Shown: positions 1 through 13,147 of the stretch, one piece after another
Layout: each line of letters begins with the position of its first letter
Numbering within the stretch: position 1 is the first letter of the stretch
From: Cryptomeria japonica
Lineage: Eukaryota; Streptophyta; Pinopsida; Cupressales; Cupressaceae
Direction: 5' to 3'
Assembly (NCBI RefSeq): GCF_030272615.1
Contig: NC_081405.1
Span: 25,031,272 to 25,095,271, forward strand
DNA: 64,000 bases
The notes under the pieces: generated by a model
Database searches by the model: none
Seen by the model: only the letters and a program-made list of their open reading frames with translations
What the model was told of the DNA's origin: nothing
Made by a program: the position numbers and the translations under genes

Positions 1-308
1 GGCTAATTTTGTTGATATTTTGAGTCTGGTATTGGCCTTGTTACCTCTGTTTTGTTGTAAGCCAATGGGAAGGTTTAAGGGTTTTGAGTTTTAACCTTCA
101 AGCTATCTAAGTAAAAACCTAGTTCTAATTCTGCATTACTTTTTACCACTTAAGTGATGGGTCCATTTGTCATGAGAAGTGTCCCCCCATTGTTATTTAC
201 CTAGGCAGTCCCTTAAATATTTTAAATTTTATACGCCTATTACTTTGCCTTTTTTCTAATGTTTATTGGGCCCTGTAAGTGTCATGCAACTCTTTGTTGA
301 TCCAATAG

Positions 309-1420
309 CCCGCGTTGATTCGTAACCGGGAGATGCTCGTGGTTTACCTATTACGAAGCAGTGAAAAGATGGTAGGCCTGGGTGAGGTGGTCAATAGAAG
401 GAATAAAAGCAGTGCAAGTTCATGAGATCTAACGGCCCATGTTATTTCGTGGGATGAAGATGATCATGAGTTACCTATCATGAAATGGCGAAAAGGAAAA
501 TGGGTCCATGCGGTAGTAAAGCTAAAGTTAAAGACCGATCATTTCTCTTTTGATCAGATGGATTGCATGGTTTCATGGGATGAAGATGATCGAGTTTTAC
601 CCTCCATGAAATAGTGAAGTGGTGGGTCCCAAAAGCAGGAAGGTTTTCCAAAGAGTATAGAGTGGTTGGTTCAGAGAATGATCAACAGCCCGCGTTGATT
701 CGCGGCCAAAAGGTGCTCGAGATTTAGCCTTCGTGAAGTAGCGAAATGACATGGTAGTCCAGTTAGTGGTCTAGGTGGTTTAGGTGGCAAATCAAAAAGT
801 CACACGTGGCCTCGAGGTTAAGTAAATCAAAGAATAAACTTGGCGACCAGGTGGTGGGCCCAACAGATAGATTGAATCATACCACCAATGAAGAGGTGAC
901 CTATTAGACATAGGTGGTAGTTTAGAAGTGGATCCCACGGAAGTTTTTTGGCAAGTAAGAAGTTGCGACGTCAGTTTCTTAGGAGATTGAATGCCAGGGT
1001 GGATAGCGTTGAATTAGAGGGCCCACATCTACCGGATTAAAGTTGTTAAAGAGTGGGTATCTCCAGGAGGATCCAACGGTGGGTGCTATTTCACAGCCTG
1101 AAGGAGCAGGACAGTTACCATTCACGAAACAACAAAGACTGTTAGCCTTAACCACTTACTGTGTCGTTAGTGAGGTAAACTGTCAGGTCAGGACATGATA
1201 AAGACCGATCAGGTTCTATCTGATTGGATGAGTAGCGCAGTTTTGCTGGGTTAAGTGCACGATAGTTACCATTCGCAAAATAGCGAAAGGAATTTTAGCT
1301 CGTTGCTAGATGAGGAAAAGTCAAAAGGTAAAAGCAGTGCAAGTTCTATCTGATCAGACGGTTGGCATGACTTTGCTAGATGAACATGCAAGGGTTTTAT
1401 TCTCTGTGAAATAGTGAAAG
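309..1420. repeat. Degenerate ~126-bp tandem repeat array
   Basis: A block of the form TTAC..(C/T)..TGAA(A/G)TAG(T/C)GAAA recurs with its TTAC/TTAG core at 344, 471, 597 and 724, a spacing of 126-127 bp. More diverged copies lie near 1115, 1266 and 1397. Other parts of the unit keep the same period: CCCGCGTTGATTCG at 309 and 689 (380 = 3 units), GGGATGAAGATGATC at about 449 and 575, and a GTGCAAGTTC block near 412 and 1338. No gene is visible in 1-1755. The array lies just upstream of the decayed ORF at 1756 and may be the untranslated leader or LTR of the same retroelement (inference). Confidence 0.7.
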
Positions 1421-1755
1421 AGTGAAAAGAAAAAATACTCAGGATAGTTTTGACCCGTTGGAGTCAAATTTTTGAATTCTTTCATGAATTCAATTTTGAA
1501 GGGACGACCAAAGCATGCAGTGTTAATGTCGTAGTTAAGAAGCCCAATTGTCGTATATACTCTCACATCAATTGAATGAAGGTATCATTTCAAAGAAGTT
1601 GTTGCAGAGAAAGTTGGTGTAGAGCAGAATTCTTCAAGCCGAAATCAGGTTTTCTTGTTCTTTGCTTACCCATTGCTTGAAAATTGTTGAATTGTGGTTT
1701 TGTTCTATTAAAGAACTGCTTTGATTGATAATTGGCATAGTTGCATACTTTCAAA

Positions 1756-4700
1756 ATGGCACCCAGATAAGAATTGACAGGAAAGGTGAGCTATCAGGAT
1801 AGAAACATTTGTGATGACTTTCTAGAGCAATTAACCATATCAACTAATGTTGGGGCTAGGGCCAAAGAGTTAGTACCAAAAAACCCTCATTTGAAAATTG
1901 GGGATGGCCTGTATGACAAAGGAAATTAGTTAAGGGACCCCAAAATAGGGATATTAGGTCTAAGTCTTTTTAAAGTTGGTTTTGGTCAAAGACATGCCCT
2001 CGCCCCTTTGAATAGCATCTGGGAACTAGATGTGGGGAGGCTTGTGGTCTCTGGTGTGTTCATGGATGTAGATTTGTTGACCCTAATCGCACAGAATTAT
2101 GACCCTACTGCCAGATGTATCAGAAATATAAAGGGATCAGCCCTAGTTGAAATCAAATATGATGAGTTTAGAAATGTTTTCAAGCTTAGTGAAGCTTCAA
2201 ATTATCCTGAGCCTATTGATTTTGAAGCATTAGCTCAATTCTACAATGCACAAAGAGATCATCTTAGGAGTGGCCCATTGAGAGAATTCTCTATTAAAAT
2301 AGGAGGGTTAACAGTTGTAGGCCCCAGTACAATGGAACCATTTTCCCTAAATTTGTTTACTTTAAGAGCTAAGGGTATGTATTGGACACTGTGTCAAATC
2401 TTTGGAGAAGATGCTGAGAAACATATGCCAACCCACTATATGTTGATGATTGCCCAAATTCTAAACCCTTCACTGGCAATAACATTTGATTTTTCCCGAT
2501 ACCTCACTGATGCTATTCATGCAGGGCTTGTAGGGATTAAAAATGGTAAGGTGGACAGGCCATTTGGATGGTACTCCCTGTTAATGCACATGTTTTTGTT
2601 CAAAGGTGCTAATTATTTTGTAAAATATATGGATTTGGTCAAGGTTAAAGATAAAGAGGAGACGCCTGTGCAACTTTGGAGCACTGTTCTCTCTTGGGAT
2701 AGAGAGGATGCTAGTTTTTTGAAGTTTGATAGATGCTTTACATCTAAGATTAGAGTTCTTTTATGTGCAGAAAACCCTAGGATTCCTAAGGCTCTTTTGG
2801 AATTCCTTAGGCCTAAAGAGTTTGCAGAAGATATCAAGATTGTTCGCAACTGGGGAGACATGTATTTGTACCCTGTTTCTACTATTTTTAGAGTATATGG
2901 CTTTAGAGGAACCCCCTATATACTACCCTATCAGGTCCCATTGAAGATAGGGATTGCAGAAGTGTTGAGACAGATTGGAGGAGTACAAGAGGCCAAGATG
3001 ACCAATAGGGGTAAAGGGACCATTTTCCCAAATATTACCATGGCCCATCATTTTGTAATTACCAAAGGTGGCTGGAAATACTTTGAAGAATTCTTTAAGC
3101 CATATATGTTGTCAACTGCAGTTTCAAGGTGTGCAAACCTTGAGGATTTCCTCAATGGCATGTTCAGAAAGAGGGCAGTATGTAAAAGTAGGCCTCACCA
3201 ATTTCAATTTCCTGAAGATTTAATTAGAAATGAATTCAGCTTAGATGAGCAGGAATTAAGAAAGGAGAAGTGGGTTGCATACAAAAGAGGACTTGATTTT
3301 ATTCATCAATTTGGTTCTAGCTATGACCCTCTTTCTAGTTTTACCCCTTTTGAAGAGAAGGTTAAATTCTTAATTCTTTATTTTGAAGGCCTAATGCAAA
3401 CCCTGAAAGATAAAAGGGAGGCTGTAATGCAAAATGATCCTGATAGCACTAAATTGGTCTTAGCTAAGCTTGCCTTTGCTAAGGCTATCCCACCTAGTAA
3501 TTATATGATGCATAAAAAATCTAAATATATTGTGATGATGCCAGTGACAAGTGAGCCTTCCACTTCAAGAGGAAAAAGGGCCATTGAGGAAAAAGTGACA
3601 AGTGAGATTCCCCTAAAAGGCAAAGAGTAGGGAAGGAAGTTGAAACTGATGAGCCTCAATACTCTCCATCTCAATCCCCTATTCACATAGGAGATGAGCA
3701 AGCAGTGGCCGAACAATTTCTATAGTTAGGGAGTCTTAGTGAAATTGCATACACCTATGATGAGACCTAAGAGGGAATGCCGGAAGAGCCACCTAGTGCT
3801 GAAATGAATATAACTGATGGTGAGCTAAAGGGAAAGGAATTAGACCTCACTGTCAAACAAGATAGTGAAGAGTTTCTAGCTGACAACAATTTTGTCACAA
3901 CAAGGGCTTTCATGCAATTTGTATGGAAACAGAACATTGAACAATTCAAGGCTAGATGTGAAAAGAGAATGAGTGAGCCGCCTCACAAAGATACAAATTC
4001 AGTGGAAGAAGAGGTTAAACAAGAAATGATGGTTGAATTCAAAGCTATCACTCCTGAAGTTGGAAGAGAGATGGTGTCAAAGGCTAGTGTTCTAATCCTC
4101 CCTGAATGAGATATAGAAGATGCATTGGTTCTTGAAGCAGTTAGAAAAGAAACCGAGCCAATGAAGGGAGCGACATTTAGCAAAGATAATGCTTCTCTGG
4201 TCATGTGGTCCCTCAAGAGGAATGAAAGTAGAAGAAGGAAAGATACCTTGGGATCTAATCTTCTAGGAGGTATGATAGTAAAAAGAGTCCAGGATATAGA
4301 GGCGGTAGAAGCTGGCAGTACAGTCTTATAAACTATAAAGTTTAATATGGCAGTAGCAGAGAAAGAAGCAAAGGAAAAAGATGATCTCCAAGTCAAGTTG
4401 GAGACAATTTTAAAGGCTTATAATGAAGCCAAAAAGGAGGTAGCCAACAGGGATACTATTATTGCTAGACTTCAGAGTCAGTTGGTAGGACAATACCAAG
4501 GAGGTGATTCCTCTACCCTAGCAATCTCTTCTTCTTGAGCAAGACCTCCACCTACCAGTCCTATCATAGAATTCCCCCCTTCTCCTATACCTTCTGGTTT
4601 TCAACCAGTCGAGACTTTTCAACATGAGTTGGAAAAAATGAAACAGGCTCAAGCCTTGTTTGCAAGTAAGTATGAAGAGAAGGTAAAGGCCACCATTTTG

Positions 4701-5405
4701 AGTTTTGCTGATACTATAGAGGCCCCCACTATGCACACTAATATGAAAATACTTTTAGACACTCTGTGTGAGTTAAATGAGGACAAGGCTATTCTAGAGC
4801 CTATTTTGAATAAGTGGATGCCAAGAGAAGTGGATTTAGAACTTATGTGTGCATCCTATGATGAAGTAGGATTTGATGTTACTATCAAATCCACATGTGA
4901 GTTGGCAAAATGTTTGACCAAGTTAGCAGAAGGAAGAGCCAATGTAGAGAGGAAAGCTCACTTGTATAGGAAAGAATATACTGAGCATAAATTTGAATTA
5001 TTTCCTGGGGGTTTTGTCAGCCAAAATCAGTTGAAGGACAAATAGGTATGGCTTGATGAGCTGGGAGCTAATTTGTCTTTGAGGGTAAATGAAATTGTTA
5101 ACAAAGATGACACCTCTCTGTTTGTTAAAACAATTGAGGAGATAGAAAATATAAAATCACATTACGGTTTTTTGGAATCAGAGGTGAGGAAAATAAGAAA
5201 CTCTTGGAAAAGGTTACTTAAGTTAGAGAAAAAGATTGTTGGCTACTCATGGCCTACTGATGATGTGTTCCAAGAGTGGACCAAAAGGTATGTGGTGCAA
5301 GAGGAAGATGCTCCAAAATAGTTGGACGATGCTCTAGGATAGTTAGAAGATGTTGCAAAAGAGTTACCAACCGAAAAGGCTGTTGAGATAGAAAAAGAAT
5401 TGTAA
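1756..5405 (+). pseudogene. Decayed large retroelement-type ORF, function unknown
   Basis: The ATG at 1756 opens a frame interrupted at 1768 (TAA) and 1927 (TAG). It then runs open to 3630, shifts by one base near 3595-3610, and continues in the third frame to a TAA at 5403. That second part is broken by stops near 3724, 3769, 4107, 4329, 4536, 5043, 5319 and 5337. Total length is about 1,215 codons. The protein is not recognised. The first ~600 residues look globular, with segments such as ALVEIKYDEFRNVFKLSE; the remainder is charged and Glu/Lys-rich, probably coiled coil. No zinc knuckle, DSG protease, integrase or reverse transcriptase motif is present. It recalls the orphan ORFs that plant LTR elements carry beside gag-pol, but that is inference. 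No LTR pair was found around it. The stops rule out a functional gene as read. Confidence 0.6.
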
Positions 5406-6334
5406 CTGCTTCTTGAAAGAAGCTATGGTTGTAACTAATTTTCCTTAGGGATGTCCGAAGCTTGTATGCATCCATAATGTTATAAATGGATACCAAGACA
5501 AAGGAAAAATGATCACAAGAATTTGTAAAGAAATTCTGCAGATATTTATATGCGTTTTTCTAGTGTTTCATACAAAACTATCTAAGTTTTGTAAGATTTT
5601 CCAAAGTGAATATAAATATACAGACCATTAACTTTGAGCCTAAAATTTGTGTTCTCTTCTAGTATGCTTTCAAATATTTTACTGGTTTTATTTGGGTAAT
5701 TTAAGGTTATTTCAATTGAACAGGGATTGTAATGCAATCTTTATAGATATGTTTCTTAGCTTTCTTCTTCATGAGGGGAATTAAATATGCGAGAAATATC
5801 TTTATCAGTAGGTTATTTGTTGGGAACTTTGAATTTGATGAACACTGTTTAGTATAACAAGGGAGGATTCTTATACATGTCAGGCATGTATGGAGTTGGT
5901 AGAAGCCAAAGTGATTGAGATGTATGGATATGTTTAATTCTGAAGTTCTTGTTTAAAATAGATGACTCTATAGCCTAAATAAGGCATTGGTATCTGTTAG
6001 TGTTTTCTTTTCTAAATCTCTTAAGGATTAACATTGAAAATGAGCCTAAGTTTTCCTATATTTTTTTAGTTTTTTGTTTAAGAATATAAGATCCACTAGT
6101 TTTTGGACAATGGTTACTGTGGATTTTGTTTAAAAGTGTGAAAGTATTCACATAAGGTATACCTGCTTGAACTTTGGATAAGTTAAAAGTGTAGAAGGCT
6201 ATTAAAACCTTGTCATATGTTGCTCTAAGGTTCTTGTTCCTTAATTTCTCCATTCACATACAGAGTTATTCTCATCAAAGGGGATAAGAAGGGGATCAAA
6301 ATTTGAGAATAACAGGTCCCACCAACAAAAGGTA

Positions 6335-6860
6335 TCAAAGAAAGCAGAGGTGGCCCCCACCGATGAGAAAAGGATTTTTAAGAAACAATATCATCAATGC
6401 AAGATAAAGAAGATTCATTGAAGAAGCATTCTCATAAAAAAAGTGATATCGATAAAACAGAAAAAAAACTACATCAATGAATGATATCGATAAGGATATG
6501 AGTTTCGATGGGAGGACAAAAGAAGTCACCGAAGTCTAAAGTCTCTTCGACATGAAACTTGATGGACAACAAAAAGATTTCGATGAGAATATGAGTTTCG
6601 AGGAGACTAAAAGGCATGTCTCTAATACACATGGTTTCATTGATACAACTTTATTGGTGGAAGATGACAAAGAGAGGATAAAAGGGGCTTCGGTGAGACA
6701 ACAAACCCATTCATCGAAGGAGCATAGTGATATCGATGGAAAAAGCATTTCAGTGGAAAACTAAAGGAAGTCACTGAAGCCCAGGGTTTCTTTGACATAA
6801 AAAGGGACCGATGGATACTAGATAGGTATCGGTGAGGAGACGACAATACTCAATTTGTTT
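6335..6860. repeat. Degenerate GATATCGAT / GTCACCGAAG repeat block
   Basis: The words GATATCGAT, GAGTTTCGA and AAGAAGTCACCGAAG recur with small changes. Examples are AAAGAAGTCACCGAAG near 6520 and AAGGAAGTCACTGAAG near 6763, each followed by a TTCGACAT or TTTGACAT block, and GATATCGAT near 6445, 6483 and 6730. The copies are too diverged for a firm period. The composition resembles that of the solo LTR at 35159, so this may be an old LTR fragment (inference). Confidence 0.45.
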
Positions 6861-7820
6861 ATCTTCCAGTTTGTTAAACAAAAAATGTTGGTTATCGGTT
6901 ATATGCCGAAAAGCCACATCGCTTGGTAATAATGTAACTGACAGACTCATCGAGAGGTGGTGGGTTTAAAAATTGTCTCATAAGTTTACACAATAAGTCC
7001 TAAAGAAATATAAAGACTCTGTAGCCCAAACAACGAAGAAAAGCACTAGTCATCTATAGAATACAATTCATCAGTTCACATTTTATTTTAAAGAAATAGG
7101 AGTAGATGAGTAGGAAATATAGACTAGACTATAAATAGTGTATATACATAAATTTCAAGCACAAAAATCGAATAATTTCTACAACAACAATCTTGAACTC
7201 ATCTGCTATATCTCCATCCTGGCAATTTATGCCATTCTAAGATGCATTAGGTTAGTCTCAGTCACTAGAACAAAATTTGCAACATGCATTAGGAGTTGTC
7301 CTCCTTACAAATAGTGCAACATTAAAAAGGTATTATCAAAGCTACAACCACAATTAAAAAGGGAAGCTTACAAAGATAGGACAAAGCTAGGTACAGTCAT
7401 AAGTCAAGGCAAATTCATAGTTGAAACTCAGTCCAAAATAGTGAAGAAGTGCAACAAATGACATGAGAAGTCTAAAGAAGTATTATAGCAATCATGAGTC
7501 AAGAATTAATGAAGAGATTTTTTGCATCCATGATACAATCTCAAACACACTTTTTACTGTTCTCTTGGTGGTTTTGACCAATTGTGTATGTCTTGCTTAT
7601 TTATGAAAATGGCATTTTGAAGCTTTCCACCGACCATGTATTTGAGATGTCTTTGATTTAGATATGGCATGAGCTTAGTCATAGAGTGAGACTAGGGAGT
7701 TGGACCATCTCAACCATGGTGCGCCTCCATATGTATATAGTTTTGTGTATTTATTAAAGATTTTCATTTAATTTTAATCAACTAAAGAGAAATATTCATG
7801 ACTTACAAGTAATTAAAAAA

Positions 7821-7888
7821 CTTACAAGGATGAGGCATATTCATTACTTAAAGTAATAAAAAAACTTACAAGGATGAGGCATATTCAT
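7821..7888. repeat. Short tandem direct repeat
   Basis: CTTACAAGGATGAGGCATAT plus the next four bases occurs at about 7821 and again at about 7865, offset 44 bp. The A-rich stretches in front of both copies also match. It looks like a simple local duplication in spacer DNA. Confidence 0.75.
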
Positions 7889-8448
7889 AACTTTTGCAGT
7901 CCTAGCTTGGATATCAACACTAGAAGCAACTCATATTGTTCGTGTACAGACAAGACAATATGGGAGTTCATTATACCCAGAAACTTGTGGTGTTGTTGTT
8001 CGTGTTGGCTCCACTTGCACCCTGCAATTAAGATTCAATATACATTATTCAATAAGATTAATTGTGCAACATAATGAAATATTGAAAAGTGTGTTACCTT
8101 GTTGAGCTTCGCTTGGTTTTGAGAATAGTTTAATATTCTCTACTTAACAGGGCCAACCACGTGAAGGTGGAAGCTCATTTGGCCCCTCCCCCCCTCTTAA
8201 CATCACTCTAAATTCCCCGTTAACATCTTATAACATTCATTCATTAATTATTTCTACCATTAATAAAATATAGCATTCATTCATTAATATCACATAATGT
8301 TCATTAACACATAACATTGATTAAGATTAATTAACATGCAACATTCATCAATATTAATTAACACATATCATCCATAACCATTAATTAGCACATAATTACA
8401 TTCACTAACACATAAAAATCAGTCATTATCAAATTAGTTAGATTACAA

Positions 8449-11367
8449 TCATTTCTTTCTTTGTTTTTTCTTTGAAGCTATGAAAAGACTAAGTGGAACA
8501 TCAGTTTCTTCATCATTTCCCCCCTCTGCAGATGTTCTGCCAACTTCTCGTTATCTCAATGTATGCCTAGTCCTATACTGAGGACGAGGACACTGAAGCG
8601 AGGGGGGTTCTGTTGCAATAACAAAGAAATGGGTTAAATACAAAAAAAAAAATATTATTGTTACAAGTATTTCATTAATTTAGAGAACATAATTGTTGTG
8701 CTCTTTACCTGATGGGACCACATCATTTTGTGTAGCCTCAACCTCAACATGTTGAACACCCTCTAGATCATCTGGAGTTGAAATACTAAAGGTTACATTA
8801 ATGTTGAACACCAATTGCAATTATATTTGTTTAAATCAATAATAGTGGTCCTCTTTACCTGAGTGGGGAACATCACGTTCTTGAAGTTGTGTACCCAGAT
8901 CATGCTCCACTTTCTCACCACCGACCACATGCTCTAAAATATTAACAAAAAAGGTTACATTAATTACTACTCTAATTACAAATTAAGATATGTATACTTC
9001 TATTAATAGCTAAATAGATAAATTTGAATAGCAAATGAATACCTCCACTATAGGGATGCACATCCGAACCTTCATGTGCAGGTGATGTTTCACAATTAGC
9101 AGGCTGCATTCCAATGACATGCACATTGATATCATTGCTTGCTTATTTAAAACAAATGTAGTCACTTTATGTTGGAACTCAACATCAATTAGATTATTGG
9201 TAAAGTATTCAATTTGAAACAACTTCCATTTACCATATTTACCTGTGTGATGGATGCACTCGAATGTTGTGTATGCCCACTCAATTCTTGTAGTCGATTA
9301 GCCATGACTGAATAGCCTTGCTGGTAGACAATTCTCTTGTCATCTTCTGTGGGTGCTCTATTGAATTCAGAGCCCTGCATTTTTGCTTGGTACCGTGAAT
9401 TTTACTTGCATTGTTTGATTAAAAAAAAAAATGTTTGCAATTTATTAATATTTTGATGCAATATTTCATTTACATGAGATACTTACAATTCATGCAGCAA
9501 GTTTCATGTAACCACCAGAGCCGAGTTTGTGTTGCCCATTCTTTTCTTGCCTTGCCTTGGTTGCCTTTGACGTGTCACTCGGTCTATAAAAAGTTTGAAA
9601 TATGTTAGATTATATAAATATAAAGAGTAATTAATCAGTACATAATTACATTCTTAATAGTATCCTGTACCTTCTTCTGGCATCTAGTGGTGTATTTCCT
9701 TTTTCCCTTTCAATTCTCTCCTTGGCATCCAAAATCAGGTCCTTCCACTCCCTCTTTGGAATCATGGGGGGATGCTCATACTTTAGGTTCCTCTCCAAAT
9801 GGGTCCTATATTGGTCCCTCACATACTTTAGATATGTGCCAACTTTTTCAAGGAGCTTGGTTTTGTCAAAGGTGTCATTTCCAAACCACTCAACCATTTG
9901 GTTTGTCAATTCATCTTTTAACCTTTTTTCTTGGTCATTCCACCTTTTAAAGCAAAAACAAACCTATTAGATTCAGAAATGAACTGAATCTACATTTATT
10001 ACACTTCAAGAAATAGATCAAAGGAAAACTATTCTAGCAATGATATGAAATCAAAAGTGGATAAGGGTTAGTTCACATATGATGTACCACCTTTTACGTA
10101 TGGTGGGCCCAAATATCTGCAATGCAATGTCACTAAGATGTTTATAGAAAATATCATTGCCTGCAAAAAATTCATGGGATCATTAGTCCAAAATGAGTGA
10201 TCATAACGTAAATTACAATTAGAGTATATATAATAATAATTTTAAAGTACCTAGAACCTTTTGTATCTTTAAGGGAAGCATTTCTTTGTCGCTCACCACC
10301 AATGTGGCCTACAACGTTCCCATACTACCAATACAAGAAGATCCAGGAAATGATGGTATGTTATCAGTAGTAGTCACCTTTGGCACATCCTCATGTGAAT
10401 CTCCTCCTACAAAAAATGAATCCACTATGAAATGGCATTAGAATTCAAGGAAGAATGCTTGAAGGTAAATAAACACATGACAGAAGATAGAGCAAAAGAG
10501 GGATCTACCAACAGTGGGCGGCCAATATGACATGTACTAGAGGATGTCTGCATGCTACGTGTTGCCAAAATTGCAGTTGGCAATACAGGTGGGGGTGACC
10601 TCTGATGAGGTGGTGGTGGCATTTGCATAGTAACATTGACAATACCTAAAGAATAATACATTAAATATATGAAAAGTGCAAGAATTGTAAACAAGGATGA
10701 ACCTTTATTTTGAAAATTGACAATATCAAGTATGATGTGTTTTGGGTACTCAGAGTGATAAGCCAAGCAAGTGATAATACAAGAAAATCGTCATCACCTA
10801 AAGATCCTGCAACACCCTGATCGCGTGAACGACTTTCATGAGGGCGGATAAATTGCTGTAAAAACAATACGTACATATTTTAGTTAATGACATAAAAGAG
10901 AATAAAATATAAACCATTATTGAACTTTTGTTATAATTAAAGCTTTCATTACTGCTTAATTGCAAGTTTTCTACTGTCTTAAACAATAATTCCACCCTCT
11001 ATCGTATCTCATCAGTGGTAGGATGCACGGCTACCAAAGCAGCAATCTCTTTTCTAATTTTTATAAGAGGTATTTTAAAGAATTTCACAAGGTCTATGGG
11101 ATCTTCAAGGTCATCATTGCTTAACCCTAATGATTCCACATCCATAGAAAGATGCTCAGGTACTGCAACTCCCTTTCCCTTTCCCCAAACATCCGTCTGT
11201 GTCAAGAATATCATTAACAATTACAAAATTAGTATAAATCACTAAAAAAAAGAACATAATAATGTAACCGTTTGCTTCTATCTAATTTGTACAATTACAA
11301 TGAGGTTTACCTGGTCGGTAGAACTGTCGCAAGCTACATCTCTGTCTGCGATATGTGATGGATCCAT
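8449..11367 (-). pseudogene. CACTA second gene, Transposase_24-type, multi-exon
   Basis: Exon 1 starts at ATG 11367 and ends at 11311 before a GTAAAC donor. Exon 2 begins at 11196 after a CAG acceptor and stays in frame until a TAG at 10999-11001. Further minus-strand exons with GT-AG borders are visible: 9671-9945 (residues such as WNDQEKRLKDEL, YRTHLERNLKYEHPP and REWKDLI, the pattern of the plant Transposase_24 family), about 9243-9373, 9043-9103, 8859-8933, 8709-8771, and a last exon 8610-8449 ending in a Lys-rich tail. That last exon has an internal TGA where Arg is likely. Proteins of this kind accompany TNP2 in plant CACTA elements and are thought to bind the subterminal repeats. At least two in-frame stops make this copy inactive. 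Intermediate exon borders are approximate. Confidence 0.6.
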
Positions 11368-11742
11368 GTTGGCCTGTGACAAAGAAAAAGTATAAAAAAT
11401 GTTAGCGAAATTACATAGTACACAACATGAACAACATGAACTTTGTAGACAAAATGGTTGACGATGTCTGTAGTCAATGACCTGTTCCCACCAAGGGTGA
11501 CAAAATCACACATGGACTATACCTGAAATCAACACCATCAATTGAGCATCATAAGCATTACTACATTTGTAAGTTGATAAACAATAAATACATACGTATC
11601 ATAAGCATCAAAAGCATCACATGATGTGTCATCATATATGTAATTGAGCATCACAATTAGCATCACATATCATGTGTCATCATAAACATGTAATCCATCA
11701 CATATGTATCATGAATCACCATCCATCACATAGGTAATAAAC

Positions 11743-11989
<247 letters not shown>

Positions 11990-11998
<9 letters not shown>

Positions 11999-12129
11999 TC
12001 ATCTTCTTCTTCTTGTTCTTCTTCATCATCAGTGAGAAACTGTCAATCGTGATCATCATCCACTTCATCTTCTACTTCTTCGGTATCTTCTTCTTCCATC
12101 AAATTATACTTTATCGGCCTTCCTCTTGG
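11990..12129 (-). pseudogene. TNP2 transposase, acidic C-terminal part cut off by the copia insertion
   Basis: On the minus strand this segment encodes a Glu/Asp-rich tail that runs into the microsatellite. Removing the copia element at 12130-18141 together with one CTTGG duplication joins it in frame to the DUF4216 region ending at 18142, so it is the continuation of the same exon. An in-frame TGA lies at 12043-12045 where the surrounding sequence suggests Trp. The segment is inactive and separated from its promoter by 6 kb of retrotransposon. Confidence 0.6.
12125..12129. repeat. Target site duplication CTTGG (left)
   Basis: CTTGG directly precedes the TGTTGGG start of the left LTR and is repeated at 18142-18146 right after the TTACA end of the right LTR. 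A perfect 5-bp duplication is the integrase signature for this insertion. Confidence 0.95.
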
Positions 12130-13023
12130 TGTTGGGAAAAATGGTGTCTCAACCTTGCATTTATGTGAGGTTCCTATTTATAGTAAGTTTTCATTTGAGC
12201 ACGAAATGGTGCAAAACTCTCCCTGAAGCTTCTGGTTGGCTAGATAAGCATTCCGGTAAAGTTGCGTCGCAAGGTCATAGCTAGTTTTGAAGATATTAAA
12301 GTTTTCGTCTTGGAGGGGTGCAATAAAATGTTTAAACTTAATTTTGGGGACTTTAGAGGCTCCGAAATGCCCTAAAAAGTGGCCGTAACTGGCAAAGCGG
12401 GTTACGAGATGATAGAGCACTTCACGAGCTTTCCGGTGCTTCAAACGGTTCGTCAATCGGACACCCGGTTCTCAAGTTATGGCCTCCGGAAGTTTGTACT
12501 CCTGAAATAGGAAAAATAATTTGTATCGAATAAATAAATGAGCTGTAAAAGGGAGCGACACGTGTTGATGTGTGCTTTAACATGTCATAGGGCATCTAGA
12601 AGGGAGATAAGGTCGGCTACACCTTATTGGGTGGTTTTAGCCCATGGTTTTGTAATACCGTTTGATGGTTTCTTGTATTGTATCTCCTATTTATGAGGTG
12701 TGTGAGATAGAGGTTGTGTGTAAGAGTCTCATGGCTATTGAGTTGCCTCTGAATCTCTGATTAATGGTACTCCTGCGAAGAGCTTGCTCTGCAAGTATTT
12801 TGTAATCTGTTTTTGATTGCTGAATAAAATATTGAGCTGCTTTTGGAGGGTGGGGTTTTTCTCCCGAAAGGGTTTTCCCCACGTAAATCATTGTGTTGTG
12901 GTATGAATGCTATTATATCTATTTCTATTTTCTGTAACTGTTGTAACGATCTGAAAAAGTTTTGCATTACCCTCCTCTCAAGGTTAGCATAGGAAGTTGT
13001 TTCCGCTACTTAACTTCCTTACA
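12130..13023 (+). repeat. 5' LTR of the Tnt1-like element
   Basis: It begins TGTTGGGAAAAATGG and ends CTTCCTTACA. It is 894 bp, the same length as the right LTR. It should hold the promoter of the element, but I could not place a convincing TATA box. Confidence 0.95.
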
Positions 13024-13025
13024 AG

Positions 13026-13038
13026 TGGTATCAGAGCC
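13026..13038 (+). other. Primer-binding site (initiator Met tRNA type)
   Basis: TGGTATCAGAGCC follows the left LTR after two bases. This is the usual plant copia site, complementary to the 3' end of initiator methionine tRNA, where reverse transcription starts. Confidence 0.95.
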
Positions 13039-13147
13039 TGATCACCTTTGGTTTCAATTGTGGGCAGTTGGGTTTTTTGAACTAATCCAGATTTGAGTGG
13101 GAGCTTGTGCAGAAGACACTTTTTGATCTTGTTGCAGGAATATTCAG

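Larger units (their letters stand above)
5406..8448. other. Spacer without a recognisable gene
   Basis: I see no coding region here. Short open frames are not conserved in composition and match no family. The stretch contains the GATATCGAT-type repeats (6335-6860), a short direct duplication (7821-7888), and near its right end probably the 3' untranslated part of the CACTA-type gene starting at 8449 on the minus strand. Terminal inverted repeats of that element could not be fixed here. Confidence 0.6.

Noticed and set aside
1354-5496. Minus-strand short open frames in the first 5.5 kb
   Set aside because: They are shadows of the large plus-strand frame or lie in the 126-bp repeat and show no family resemblance.
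13026-13038. tRNA gene fragment
   Set aside because: The match to tRNA is limited to the 3' end and is the retrotransposon primer site. No cloverleaf is present.
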